Source of the DNA: Emiliania huxleyi CCMP1516
Taxonomy: Eukaryota > Haptophyta > Isochrysidales > Noelaerhabdaceae
Assembly: GCF_000372725.1 (NCBI RefSeq)
Contig: NW_005198091.1
Location: forward strand, 497,178-561,177
DNA: 64,000 nt
Direction of reading: 5' to 3'
Shown here: positions 30,745 to 41,363 of the stretch, piece after piece
Numbering within the stretch: position 1 is the first letter of the stretch
How the letters are laid out: each line of letters begins with the position of its first letter
Program-made: the position numbers and the translations under genes
The notes under the pieces: model-generated
What the model was told of the DNA's origin: nothing
The model's input: the letters and a program-made list of their open reading frames with translations, nothing else
Databases searched by the model: none

Positions 30745-31084
30745 GGGTTCCGGCTCCTATCCAGATGGGATCCCAGGTCTGACGCACTGGCTGGCCCCTA
30801 TGCAATAGGTAGGTAGGTCCGCTTTTGACCGCCCCAGAGGGCCCCGCAATAGGTAGGTAGGTGGTGGTGGTGGGGTGGGGGTGGGGGTATTGGGGGGGAG
30901 GGGTTTAAAAAACCGCTTCGCTCGCGCGGGTATTTTTCGCTTCGCTGCGCGGCCCCGCAATACCAATAGGTAGGTAGGTGGGGCACGGAGCCTGGCGGTT
31001 GGCGCCCGCAATAGGTAGGTAGGTAGGGCGTTTTGGCGCGACTCAGTGCCGACAGACCCCCTATCTGGGTAGGAGCCGGAACCC
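30745..31084. mobile_element. Short inverted-repeat element M1, copy b
   Basis: It has the same ends and the same internal ATAGGTAGGTAGG blocks as 3517-3760, but is about 100 bp longer inside. The right end (GACAGACCCCCTATCTGGGT) is well preserved; the left end is more worn. It lies just upstream of the TPR gene. Confidence 0.75.
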
Positions 31085-31163
31085 TGGCCAGTCCTCGAAA
31101 ATCCTTGGGCGAGAGGGCGGCCCTGGTTTGGGGTGGCCCTCTCCCCCTTTTCCCTTTAGAAGT

Positions 31164-31253
31164 ACTTGAGCACTGGATAGGGTCGATTCCGCGTGGTACG
31201 GGACCCTCGATCGTCTCGCCCTCCCTCACTGGTGTGTTCATTGGGGGGGGTCA
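31164..31253. repeat. Dispersed repeat D1, copy b
   Basis: Nearly identical to 1836-1920, in the same orientation. It sits about 80 bp right of element M1b. Confidence 0.85.
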
Positions 31254-31404
31254 TTGGGTAGAAGTACTACTTTATCTGGGCTTCACTTCCTAGCATCCGT
31301 GAGGATACATTGGAGCGTACTAGGGTCCGTCTGGAGTCGTCGCGTGCCTCCACAAGGAAGAGCTACGCAGTACCTGACATCCCCTTGCTGGGGTCCTGCC
31401 ACTA

Positions 31405-31876
31405 CCGTCGGGTCTCTATTTTAAGAGCAGGTAAACAGCAATAGATCCGGCCCTCAAGCGGCCTAATCGATACCCGGCCCTCACGGAATCGGTCCCTCGT
31501 TGTACAGCAATCGATCCTTCACACTGCCCGCGCTGCCAAACTTGCCGAGAATCGGTCCCCATGTTACCTGTGGCGCGAAGCTGATATGTCTCCCGCGCTC
31601 GGCGCGCCGACCGCGCAGCGGCGGCAGACCACCCTCCGGTTCGAGGGGCGCCTGGGGCTGAGCGGGCTGCCTCCGCCAGAGTTTGGCTCGCCCACCGGCG
31701 GGCTGTCACCCTGCCACGGGTCGCAAGCCCTCTGCCGGCCGGAGCGCAGGCTGCGCAGGCTTCCAGCAATTGGTCCCTTGGCAAGCGCGAATCGGTCCCC
31801 CTGGCTCCAGGAACTGATCCGGCACTACACCCGGATCTATTGCTGTTTACCTGCTCTTAAAATAGAGACCCGACGG
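31405..31876. mobile_element. 472-bp element with 46-bp perfect terminal inverted repeats and TA flanks
   Basis: Bases 31405-31450 (starting CCGTCGGGTCTCTATTTTAA) are matched base for base, as reverse complement, by 31831-31876. Both ends are flanked directly by TA (31403-31404 and 31877-31878), the duplication expected for Tc1/mariner-like or other TA-targeting transposons. The interior has repeated GAATCGGTCCC and CCGGCCCTCA-type words. The longest interior frame is about 100 codons with no transposase motif, so the element is non-autonomous. Perfect ends suggest recent activity. Confidence 0.9.
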
Positions 31877-32401
31877 TAAAGGCGGTGGGTTGGCACTCGA
31901 TCAGCTTGGACGACCACGGGCACGGAGGCAAGCCTCGACGTCCCGTGGCCTGGCCGCGTCGCCGAAAGGGATCGCACCACAGACCAGAGAGAGGGAGGAG
32001 CTAACCATGCGGAGAGCTCTCAGAACGACCCCCCTCATTCCAGGGGATCCTCCAGGTGAGTGTGGGTTTGTAAAAAACGAAGAACGCGCGCAGCCAGCCG
32101 TCTGGCGCGGTCGCAGAGCCTGGCGCGGCCACGGAGCCGGCGTTAGTACGCGGGCCCCGTCAGCATCACCTTCATCAACGCCCACAGCAAATCGGAGAAA
32201 ACCTGCTCTGCAAGCGAGTTTTGTGGCTTAGTTTGGCTTATCCGGCTTCCGTCGTCGTCCCGTGACTGATCGCGCCGCCGCGTTGCACATTGGACACATG
32301 CTCTCGCGCGTGGCGCTGACGGGGACTATTGTGCGCCTCGGCGAGGCGCTTCCGGTGGTATTTTTTTCGAGCGCAGTGGACTTCGTCTTGCCGGTCTTTC
32401 G
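31877..32401. other. Intergenic
   Basis: Between the 472-bp element and the next gene. No supported gene; a splice-donor-like CAGGTGAGT occurs at about 32053, so an unrecognised exon is possible. Confidence 0.4.
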
Positions 32402-33259
32402 ATGTCGCCCGCGATTCCCGCGGGTGCACGCGTCGAGGTGCACGGCCTCTCGGCCAAGCCGGAGCACAACGGCAAGCTCGGGCGTGCCGTCTCGTATGAT
32501 CATAACAGGGAGCGAGTCGGCGTCCACCTCGACTCTGGTGATCGGCTGTTGCTGCGCGTGGCCAACCTGCGGCTGACACAAGACGAGCTTCCTGCGCACA
32601 AGGAGAAGGCCGTGTTTGCCCAGATGTTCTCCAAACCCGGCGCGCTGTCCTCAGAGGCGGACGGGTCTGCTGCCGAGCCGACAGCACCTCCACCGCCTGC
32701 GCCGCCTCGCGACGGCAGCGGAAGTTGGGACGACCTCGACGAGCAGCAGGTGATGCTCAGCCTCTCCGAGGAGGAAGCGCGAGCCGTTGTCGGCGGTGAC
32801 GCTGGTACAACCCTCAGCAGCACGCCCTCTCTCGAAGCGGCGCTGAGCAGCGCGGTGCGGCGGAACGAGCTCACGGCGTTCGCGAACGCCCCGCGATACG
32901 ACCGGCTGGTGCTGTCGTGCAAGCGCACGGACACGCTGGGGGACGCGACGTACACCGTCGAGGCCGGTCTCGACGCGTTCGACGGGTTGGGTTGGTGGAC
33001 GACGACCGACAGGACGCACGCGGACCTCGCGAGCGACGGGTTCGTGCGGATTGGTGCCGAGGCGCTCGTGGCAGAGTATGGCGGCGTCATGCGTTTCCTC
33101 GAGCTGTGCAGGCGGCTGGGGCCGCCCCGGTACACGATGAAAACCGCGCTGGATCCAGAGGCGAAGCCGCACGTCATAGCGGTCGTTGAGAGGCTGTGTG
33201 CCGCGTCGGCGCTGCGCTGCCTGCTGTCGTGCGAGGCGGCGGCGGCGCATGCGAGCTGA
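32402..33259 (+). CDS. SH3-like barrel domain protein of unknown function
   Basis: A frame of 285 residues from ATG 32402. The N-terminal 55 residues read like the small barrel found beside many algal signalling domains: PAGARVEVHGLSAKPEHNGK, then RVGVHLDSGDRLLLRVANLR, with the conserved NG turn and the closing NL. A Pro-rich linker follows. The C-terminal part (about residues 150-280) is a globular alpha/beta-looking domain with YDRLVLSCKRTDTLGD and YGGVMRFLELCRRLG. No catalytic motif was seen and I do not recognise that domain. No intron is needed. Confidence 0.65.
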   Translation: MSPAIPAGARVEVHGLSAKPEHNGKLGRAVSYDHNRERVGVHLDSGDRLLLRVANLRLTQDELPAHKEKAVFAQMFSKPGALSSEADGSAAEPTAPPPPAPPRDGSGSWDDLDEQQVMLSLSEEEARAVVGGDAGTTLSSTPSLEAALSSAVRRNELTAFANAPRYDRLVLSCKRTDTLGDATYTVEAGLDAFDGLGWWTTTDRTHADLASDGFVRIGAEALVAEYGGVMRFLELCRRLGPPRYTMKTALDPEAKPHVIAVVERLCAASALRCLLSCEAAAAHAS

Positions 33260-34254
33260 CGGCCTGTGTCGGGCCGCCGCCCCGAAATACACGGTGAGTA
33301 CTCGAGTAAGGGAGGAAGCAGGGTGAAGAACAGCTCGGGGATGAGCCCATTAAGGTCATTCACGGGTGTCCGCGGCCCACTGTGCCCGCTGGTAGGACAG
33401 TGATCGCCGCAAACCCTGTGGTCAGCTCCATATTATCTCGGATGTTTCTTGTAGGCACCGGAACGCCAAAAAACTATTTTGATAAAAGTAATCCGAGCAA
33501 AGAGCCGCGGCCGCAATGAATTATAAAAGTGGGCGGGTTTCGAGCGAGGGGGAATCTGGAGAATCTGGGAATCTGCTCACCACACGGATCCCCACCTCAT
33601 CGAGAAACTTTTCAGTCGGTCTGTCAGTCCAAGACATACTACAGCTCGTCGCTCGACGGCAGCCTGTGCTCAGTATGCTCTCGGCATTCTGAACAGCCTC
33701 GCCAGGCTCTCTGTGACGGCCTGCAGGGCCGGCGCGGACCGCCTCGGGCGTGCGATGGCCCTCCTCAGTACCTACCTCTTCGATGCCTGTCGGCTCTCCA
33801 ATCTCGTCGCCGGCGGCAGGCCCGCATGGCGCGCTGCTCGATGGCAGCCTGCTCAGTCCGCCTTGGACAGTGACTTCTGCCTCGCTGCTCTTACTGCAGC
33901 CGCCTCCGGGCCGGCGCCGGCCGCCTCGCTTCGCCAGTGCTGTCTACGCCTGCGACACGCGTGTCGGCTCGCCGCCCGCGTCGCCCGCGGCGGGCCCGCG
34001 TGGCTCGCCGCTCGTCGGGAGCGTTCCCAGCAGGCTGTGCAGGGCAGTCTGCCTCACTCAGGGCGCCGCCGCCGCTGCGCGGGGCCGCCACCGGCGCTGC
34101 TGCCGCCGTGAACACACTGCCGCCGTGTACGCCACCATCGCCTCTCTTTGTCGCCGATCTCGCCGACGCCGCTCGCCGCTCGCCGCCGCCCTGCCCTGCC
34201 CTGCCCTAGGCCCTGCCCAGCCCTCGCACAAACAAACCAACACACACACACACA

Positions 34255-34293
<39 letters not shown>

Positions 34294-34476
34294 CTTTCCT
34301 GCCCTCACTCGAGCGCCCCGCGCCCTCCCGCCCCACGCCCTGCGCCTCACGCCTCGCGTCCCACGCACGCCCCGCGCCCCGCGCCCCCACGCCCCTCACC
34401 TTGCGCCTCACGCCTCCCTCCCCACCCTCTCAGGCATTTCTCATCCCCGCTACTCGCCGACTCCTCCTCCCCCCGC
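33260..34476. other. Non-coding stretch with degenerate tandem repeat and (CA)n
   Basis: Two diverged copies of a unit of about 190 bp can be aligned by eye (around 33710-33890 and 33900-34050), sharing GGGCCGGCGC and CCCGCGTGGCTCGC-type words. A (CA)n microsatellite is at 34239-34292. Long open frames here have repetitive composition and are not credible genes. Confidence 0.5.
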
Positions 34477-34638
34477 ATGATCGACGACTGCCCGTCCTTC
34501 AGCGACTCCTCCCTCCTCGGCGCCAACGTCTACTACCGGGGGACCGTCGCCCTCGGGCGTACTGGCTTGATCCCAGCGGCACACGTCTACGAGGGGGGGC
34601 TCCGAAAGGTCGGCATGCCTGGCATGTCGGGCGACTAG
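34477..34638 (+). CDS. Possible last exon ending in an SH3-like strand
   Basis: A 53-codon frame, MIDDCPSFSDSSLLGANVYY then RGTVALGRTGLIPAAHVYEG, closing in TAG. The GRTGLIPAAHV part fits the final strands of an SH3 domain (GxxGxIPxxxV). A pyrimidine-rich stretch and CAG precede it, so it may be a 3' exon. The 5' part of the gene was not found. Confidence 0.35.
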   Translation: MIDDCPSFSDSSLLGANVYYRGTVALGRTGLIPAAHVYEGGLRKVGMPGMSGD

Positions 34639-35230
34639 GCAGGTCATTGACCTCCCCCCCGCTTGCCCACCCGGCGTGAGGGGCAGGAGCGCAGCCATTC
34701 CAACGGCTGGGAAAATTTCTGAACGGCCGTGCATGCGTCTGCATGCCGGCTTACTAAGAAGGTCCCTCGCTCCCGCCCCTCTCCCGGAAGACGCGCGCCG
34801 GCCCGGGTGACTCGCTTGCGATGTAGATCCCGTTCCAGCCAGAGGCCGCGTGACCACCACACACAGGGACTGTCTGGCGCGGGAGGGGAGAGATCTAGCC
34901 GAACTCGCCGGGCACGCCGGCGAGGTGACGGTAGATCACCTCTTGAGGATCACCTCCGCCAGACGATCTCTCCCGACGGGGACTGGTCTTAGGCCATTCC
35001 AACGGCCAGGCCGCTCGCTTAAGGCTGATTGGCTAGACGAGCGGTCTACCTCCAACGGGGCGGTCCGGCGTCCGGGAACGCGTGGAACCTGCCCACCTCG
35101 GTGGGATGTGGTTTGGCGCCGACGGACCGCCCCCTCCACCACCCTCGCCCAGGGATCTACAATGCTGTCTTAAGGTCCGACCTGTGGGCTCTGCCTGCGC
35201 TCGGCACCGGGCACCGCCTCGGTATACAAA
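34639..35230. other. Non-coding stretch upstream of a retroelement fragment
   Basis: The 14-mer GCCATTCCAACGGC appears twice (near 34693 and 34993). No conserved reverse transcriptase motifs were found in any frame here, so the retroelement to the right lacks its 5' part. Confidence 0.4.
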
Positions 35231-36073
35231 ATGCGCCTGCGTGCGGGCGGACCCTCACAGATCACAGATCACATACTAGTTTTCAAGCATCAAGGTGCTC
35301 TCCAAGTTAGGCACAAAAGATACCGGCCATTTAGGATTCCTAGACGATCACTGAGTAGGCCAAAATCCCGACTGGGCCGGGAGCAACCTCAAAACGGCCA
35401 GCGCGCGGACCCCCACAGCAACAAGAAAAATGCTTACGACGGACGTCTGCTGAAGCAGGCTCGCGGTATCCCGATGGGGAGTGCGCTCTCGCCACCGCTG
35501 GCGATAGGAACTCTCGCATGGATGGAGCAGGAATGGATGCATACGCTTGAAGATGATGTCAAAGCCCGATTCCGTATGAAACGATACATGGACGATGTGA
35601 TTACGATAACTACAAAGGACGATAGTGTGTGGGATGTCGACCGCTTTCGGGAGGACTTCCGCCGTTCTGAATGCTACTGGGCTCCTTTGAAGCTAGAGGC
35701 AGCAGAGAGCGCCCATTTCTTGGAAACGACTCTCGAGCTCGACCCAAGCGGAAGCTTCCGGACGAGACTCAAGAACGTGAACGAGGAGTGCGAGGCGGTA
35801 CCCCGGGTGTGGCGCTACCATCGTTGGGATAGCTTCACATGCGCGAAAATGAAGGAGGGAATCGTTGTTGGATGCCTGCTCAAGGTTGTCGCAATGGCGA
35901 GCGATGACGAGGGATTCACGCTCAGCGTGACGAGCAAGCTCAGGGAGTTTACGGCGCTCGGATACCCCTCACACGTGCTTAATGGGGCTATCGGGCGCGC
36001 GTTTGCCCGGACAAGAGACGAGCGGCTCCTTCGGGCCAGACTATGTTCACAACGGTGGGAGGCCAACCTCTAG
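35231..36073 (+). pseudogene. Reverse transcriptase fragment, Penelope-like candidate
   Basis: The frame (280 codons) contains ARGIPMGSALSPPLAIGTLA, the RT block with the conserved PMGSxLSP turn, followed by FRMKRYMDDVITI, the catalytic YxDD box, and a later FLETTLELD. The tail has SKLREFTALGYPSHVLNGAI, reminiscent of the GYP motif after the RT of Penelope-like elements. Blocks upstream of PMGS are absent and no GIY-YIG endonuclease follows, so this is a 5'-truncated copy or an endonuclease-lacking type. The start Met is arbitrary. GC content is lower than in nearby genes. Confidence 0.7.
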
Positions 36074-36261
36074 CCATGTGAACCAAAAAGAAAAAATGTA
36101 TTCTCAAAGCCAGTCAGAGCACCGTCCAAAGGCGGGTGCTGTCGACTAAGGGACAATCTTGTCTGTCGACAGCCGAACTTGTGATGGGACACCCTCGGAA
36201 TCCAACTGCGTACTACTTGGCTAGCACGCTATTGGCATACCGACGGCTAAGGCCGAAATCG

Positions 36262-36289
36262 GTTCACACCTGCTCTTGCAGGTGTGAAC
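36262..36289. other. Perfect 12-bp stem, 4-base loop hairpin
   Basis: GTTCACACCTGC, then TCTT, then its reverse complement. It lies about 180 bp upstream of the myosin start. A related GTGTGAACA word recurs at about 36346. It could be a regulatory or transposon-derived hairpin. Confidence 0.6.
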
Positions 36290-36468
36290 ACAAAGGATTC
36301 GCTGTATCTACTCAGCTGCTCCGCTTACACTTGCCTGTGAAGTGTGAACAGCGGATTTTGAATCAGCGTTCTCCTCGAACGATATCGGTGTCGAAACACC
36401 GCTCTGACAGCGCTCACAGCTGCCCGCCCGCCGCATTCTCGTGCAACGCTTCGCCAGCCTTATTGCGG

Positions 36469-39400
36469 ATGGGCGCCTGCGGCTCGAGGCCGTTCTCCAA
36501 GCGAAGGCAGGGGCGCAAGGCACGTGCAGCAGCGGAGAAAGAGGCCGCCGACCAGGCGACCACTGCTGCTGCAGTGGCCGCTGCGGCTGCGGCGGAGACT
36601 GCCACGGTGGCAGAGGCGGCGGCGCTGGCGGCCGCGGCGGCAGAGAAGGAGGCGGCTGCCATGCCGAGGTCGAACACGGTCGGCGAGATCTCCACCGACG
36701 ACCTTGGCGAATGGTCTCCAAACTCCTCTCTTGGAGCCGGCTCTGTCTCTTGCCTCACACCGGCAGCGGCCAGGCTGCGCGTGCGGCTGGTCAGCGGCTT
36801 GCGGCGGGCGAGCCTTCCGAACGGCGCCACCCTCTCAGTAAACAGGGGCGCGTGTGGGGCGGCCGACCTCTTGGAGGAGTACCTCTCCCTCGGAGGCGAT
36901 GCGGGACGCTACGAACTGGTCACGCAGAACCAGCGCGCCCGCTTCGAAGCCGGCGAGGTGTACACGCACGTCGGCCCGCTACTCCTCGCGATCAACCCCT
37001 TTCGCCCCCTTCCGGGCCTTTACGACGCGGCGGCGATGCGGCAGCACGCCGACCCGTCCCGCCCATCGGAGGTGCCTCACGTGTACGCCGTGGCGCGAGA
37101 GGCGTGTGGAGCGCTGCTGGGCGGGCTGGGCAGCGAGAAGGGCAGCCACTCGATCGTGGTCTCTGGCTGCTCGGGCAGCGGCAAGACGGAGACGGCGAAG
37201 CACGCGCTCACATTCATCGTCTCCTTCTCGCTGGGCGGAGGTGGAGGCGGAGGAGAGGGCGATGTCGAGGCGGTGGGAGCGAGGCTGCTCGCCGCGACTC
37301 CTCTGCTGGAGGCGCTCGGCAACGCCTCCACCGCCCGGAACTGGAACTCGTCCCGCTTTGGCAAGGGCGTCCTCCTCTCGCGGAATCTTTGCGGCGACGC
37401 GGCCGCGGGGCGGGGCGAGGGCGGGCTGCGCGCCAGCATCCGCACCTACCTGCTCGAGACATCTCGCGTGGTTGGCGGGGCGGAGGGCGAGCGCTGCTTC
37501 CACGTGTTCTACCAGCTGCTGGCCGCGCCGCAAGAGGCGCTGTCGCGGTCGAAGCACCACCTCTCCCCGCTGGCCGCGCCGCGCGACTTTACGATGCTGA
37601 GCCAGTACCAGGGCTCTCCAGCGGCCGTCGACGACGCTCGCGGCTTCGAGGCGACGGCGTCGGCCCTCGCCGCCGTCGGCCTGTCGCCTGCGGAGGCTGA
37701 GGCGCTGCTCTCCCTCCTCGCCGCCCTCCTCCACCTGAGCAACGTGGACTTCGACGCGGAGGCGCCCGCCGACCGCCTCTCCGCGCGCACGGACGCGGGG
37801 CTCGAGGTCGGCTTCTCCTTCATGCACGACTACGACGCCGCCTCCGCCTCCGCCTCGCCCCGCTTGTCGTCGGGCGAGGGCGGGGAGGGCGACTCCGCAG
37901 ACATTCTGCGCCGCATGTTTGGGCAGGGCGAGGAGGGCGGCGAAGAGGGCGGCGAGGCTGGAGGGAGCGCGCCCTTCACGCCGGGGCCGCTCACCAAGCA
38001 GGCGGGGTGGATGGCAGAGCGCGAGGCGCAGTATGCGTTCGCGCCGCCCTTCTCTCCCGACGGCACGCTCGTCCACGCCACGTCGCCGCCGTCGAGCAGC
38101 AGCTGCTGCACCTCCCCCGCCACCACCGGCAGTAGCGACGAGAGCGACGGGGCAGACAGCGTCAACGTTGGCGGCGGCGGCGGCGGCGATGGAGGCTGCG
38201 TGGTGTCCGGCTCGTCCTCGCGCTCTCTCGCCGCCGCCAGCGCCCTTCTCGGCGCGCCAAACTTGGGCGACCTCCTCACGCGGCGGCGGATCGAGGTAGC
38301 GCGCGAGCAGATGACGATTGGGCTCGCGGAGGACTACGCACGCGACACGCGCGCCGGGCTGCTCAAGGGCATCTACGCGCGCCTCTTTGCGTGGGTGGTG
38401 CGGCGCGTCAACCAGTCGCTCCGCGAGGCTGCGGCCGCGGGGGCTGGCTCGGAGCGGGCCCTCGCCGACGCCGACGCGTCTGTCGAGGTGCTCGACATCT
38501 TTGGCTTCGAGCGCAAGGGCGTCAACTCGTTTGAGCAGCTCTGCATCAACTATGCAAACGAGAAGCTGCACCACCTCTTCCTCGCCGCCCTGCTCGCGGC
38601 GGAGCGGCAGGCGCTGCTGCGCGAGGGCGCGTGGGGCGACGAGGCGGCGCCCGGCGGCGGCGCGCCCCGGCCCCTGTTTGAGGACAACCAGCCCTGCCTC
38701 GACCTCTTCGAGGCGCCGCCGTGCGGCATCCTCCTCCTGCTCGACGATGGCGCCAAGCTCGCCGGCGCCACGCCCGCGGAGCGGCGCCGGCGCGCGAGGG
38801 AGTTCGAGAGCCAGCTGCGCAGCGAGCACGCATCGAGCAGCCGCCTCGTGCTGCACAGTGCGGCAAGAGGAGGCTTCACGGTGCGGCACTTCGCGGGCGA
38901 CGTGACATACGCCGTCGACCAGATGTTTGCAAAGCTGGCCGAGGTGCCCGATCGGCTCTTGGCCGAGCTGCCCTCGCTGGGCTTCCTCTTGCCGGGAGGA
39001 GGGAGCGGGGACGCGGGAGGGGCCGGCGGCGCGGATGCCAAGGCAGGTCGGCGCCCAAAGTGGACGCCGACGCGAGCGCAAGGGGCCGGCGGGTCGAGCG
39101 TCGCGGCGCCGCCGCAGCGCGCCGTCTCGCGGCTGCAGCCGTCGACGGCGCGCCTCTTCCTCGACGAGATGGCCTACCTGCAGCACCGGCTCCGCCGCTC
39201 GACCGTCCATCACGTGCACTGCGTCGCCCCCAACGCCGACGCGGCGCCGCGCCGATTCGACGAGGAGCTGGTAGGGGATCAGCTTCGCTCTCTCGGCACC
39301 GCCGCCGCCCTGCAGCTCGCTTTTGCCGTCCGGCTCCCCTACCCCACCCTCTGCGCTTCCCTGCGGGGGCACCTAGCGCCGACCGCTGCCGGCATCGCGC

Positions 39401-40449
39401 TGCTGCCGCGCCGCGCCGCGGAGGCAGCCCTCGCCGTGTGCAAGGTGCCGCCGGCCGACTACCGCATGGGCACGCGTGCTCTGGATCCCTCGTCTCGTGC
39501 ATAGCCGCGCGGCTCCCACGCCTCTCCCCTCCTCTCCACAGGCGCCACCAAGCTCTTCCTCAAGCCTCGCGCCGCGCGGAGGCTGCAGCAGCTCCAGGCG
39601 CTCGACGCGCCGGTTGCTCGGGCGCTCGTCGCCGCGTCGCTCCCATCATTTTCGGCCGCGGCGGACCGCGCCGCGTGTGGCATTCGTGCATCCCACGCCG
39701 CAGCCGCAGCGGCTGCTTGCGGTGCGGCCCCGGCTGCGGCTGCGGCTCGGGCGGCATGGGCCGCCGTGCGACGGCTCGTGCACTCTCAGGGCTCGACGCG
39801 GGTCGGCCTCGCCCTCGACCGAGAGAGGGATCGGCAGGCGGCGGCAGCCGTGCTATCGCAGGTGCTGCCGGGCCGGGTGCGGCAGGTCGAGCGGCGGCGG
39901 AGCGCAGCGACCCATGTGCAGGGAGCAGCGCGGCGCCGGCGGGCGAGGCTGAGCGCCGGCGCGCGCAGGCGCGATTTGGAGGCGCGGGAGAAGAAGAGGC
40001 GGAGCGAGGAGGACGAGGTGCCCTCGGCCGCGTGGGCCGCCGAGGGGGCTTGCGCAGCCGGAGGAGCCGTGGGGCCTTTTGCACGGCTCGGCGCGGGCAG
40101 CGACGGCAGCAGGCCATACAGCCCGGCGCCCTCCGACTATTCCCTCAGCTCGCTCGACTCGGATGCCCTCTGGGGCGACGTGGATTGGGAGGGCGGCGGT
40201 GGCGGCGGCGGCGGCGGCGGTGGAGGTGGCAGTGGCGGCGGCGGCGGCAGTGGTGGGACAGGCGAGCTAGCATCGACTTCGCGGGACTCTTCCCTCCCGA
40301 CTCGCAGTATTCTCCCCATGGGGACGGATGCAGGCGTGGCGGGCGGAGGAGTGCAGCTGGTAGATCAAGATGAGACCGGCAGCGAGGCTGAGACGTCGTC
40401 CAGCAGCAACGTCAGCTACGATTCAGACGATTTGTGGGGATCTCTCTGA
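36469..40449 (+). CDS. Myosin heavy chain with acylation-type N-terminus
   Basis: Exons 36469-39469 and 39542-40449 with a 72-bp GC-AG intron at phase 1 give 1302 residues. The motor is complete: P-loop GCSGSGKTETAKH (residue 233), switch I NSSRFGK (293), switch II DIFGFERKG (676), NSFEQLCINYANEKLHHLF, and the converter entry YRMGATKLFLKPRAARRLQ split by the intron. It moves on actin with ATP. The start MGACGSRPFS has Gly2, Cys4 and Ser6, as for N-myristoylation with palmitoylation, followed by a long Ala/Glu coiled segment. Gly/Ser-rich inserts of up to about 140 residues break the motor (about 460-600 and near 840). The neck has Arg-rich IQ-like helices; the tail is short, with a poly-Gly stretch and an acidic end, so no filament-forming rod. 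Confidence 0.92.
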
Positions 40450-41363
40450 TGGTGAGAGCGCCAGCGACATTGCAAACAACTCTCAGTCTTCTACGCTATA
40501 TCAGAACGTTGTGATTTGATGTGCCAGAGATGCGTGCACGTCGATTGTTCGTGTGCGCCCTTGATACCTTACACCCGACACTCTTCCTGTTTCTCTTCGC
40601 TGGGGAGACGGGGAACTGGTTGCTTCCCCCCGTATTATTAGTCTTCTCTATACTCTGAGGGGACGAAGGGCGGCTGGGCGGGGCGCTGCGGCCGGAGCTA
40701 TTTCCAGCTAACATGGCTCGTCAGAGCCGAGACCCTGGCGAGGCGGCGCTCCGATGGGCGCGCGGCTACCTACGGCTTTAGCCAGTCGCGAGATTCTAAC
40801 CGCTGCAGATCGGCGAGACAAAGCTATGCCAGCGGGAGATATTTTCGGCAGATATGTGTATCTCCCGATCTCATCCCGGATTCCCGGTGATGGACACGTC
40901 CGTACGTCCCTTCACTTGTGTTGCGTTTCGGACGTCCCTTCGTTTGTGTTCTCCCCGTCCGCCAGCGAGACGCTCAGTTGCTGGCGGCCGCAGTGTCTTT
41001 CTGTGACCCACCCACCTGCACCTCTCCCTTGTGTTTTGTCTGGGGGGGTTTCTCCTGCGGAGTCGTGCGTGTGCGTGCGCGGGGCTCCTCTTAGCTCTTT
41101 GCGAACGTACTCCCTACACACATACATCTCGTACCCGTTCTACCAGAGAGTGAGTTGTGTATATAGAGATTAGGAGACACAGGGAGACGGCGCACACGAG
41201 TATGCACACGAGACTGTGCGTACCCTCTCGTTTATAGAGTTACGGCGCTCTCACGTTTCATTGCCATGTATGCTCCGACGTACACGTAGATTAACTCCCA
41301 GTCCCTGATGCACGATGGTCCATGCCCCTCAGCGGACAGCGCTCAGGGTGGCTCAGCCCTTGC
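40450..41363. other. Intergenic between converging genes
   Basis: No gene is supported. Lower GC; nothing repeated elsewhere in the window was noticed. Confidence 0.4.

Noticed and set aside
33750..34679. 309-codon plus-strand frame
   Set aside because: It runs through degenerate repeats and the (CA)n tract; no protein-like composition.
36979..39372. Long minus-strand open frame of about 800 codons opposite the myosin
   Set aside because: It is the antisense shadow of a GC-rich myosin gene; composition is Arg/Glu-repetitive with no motif.
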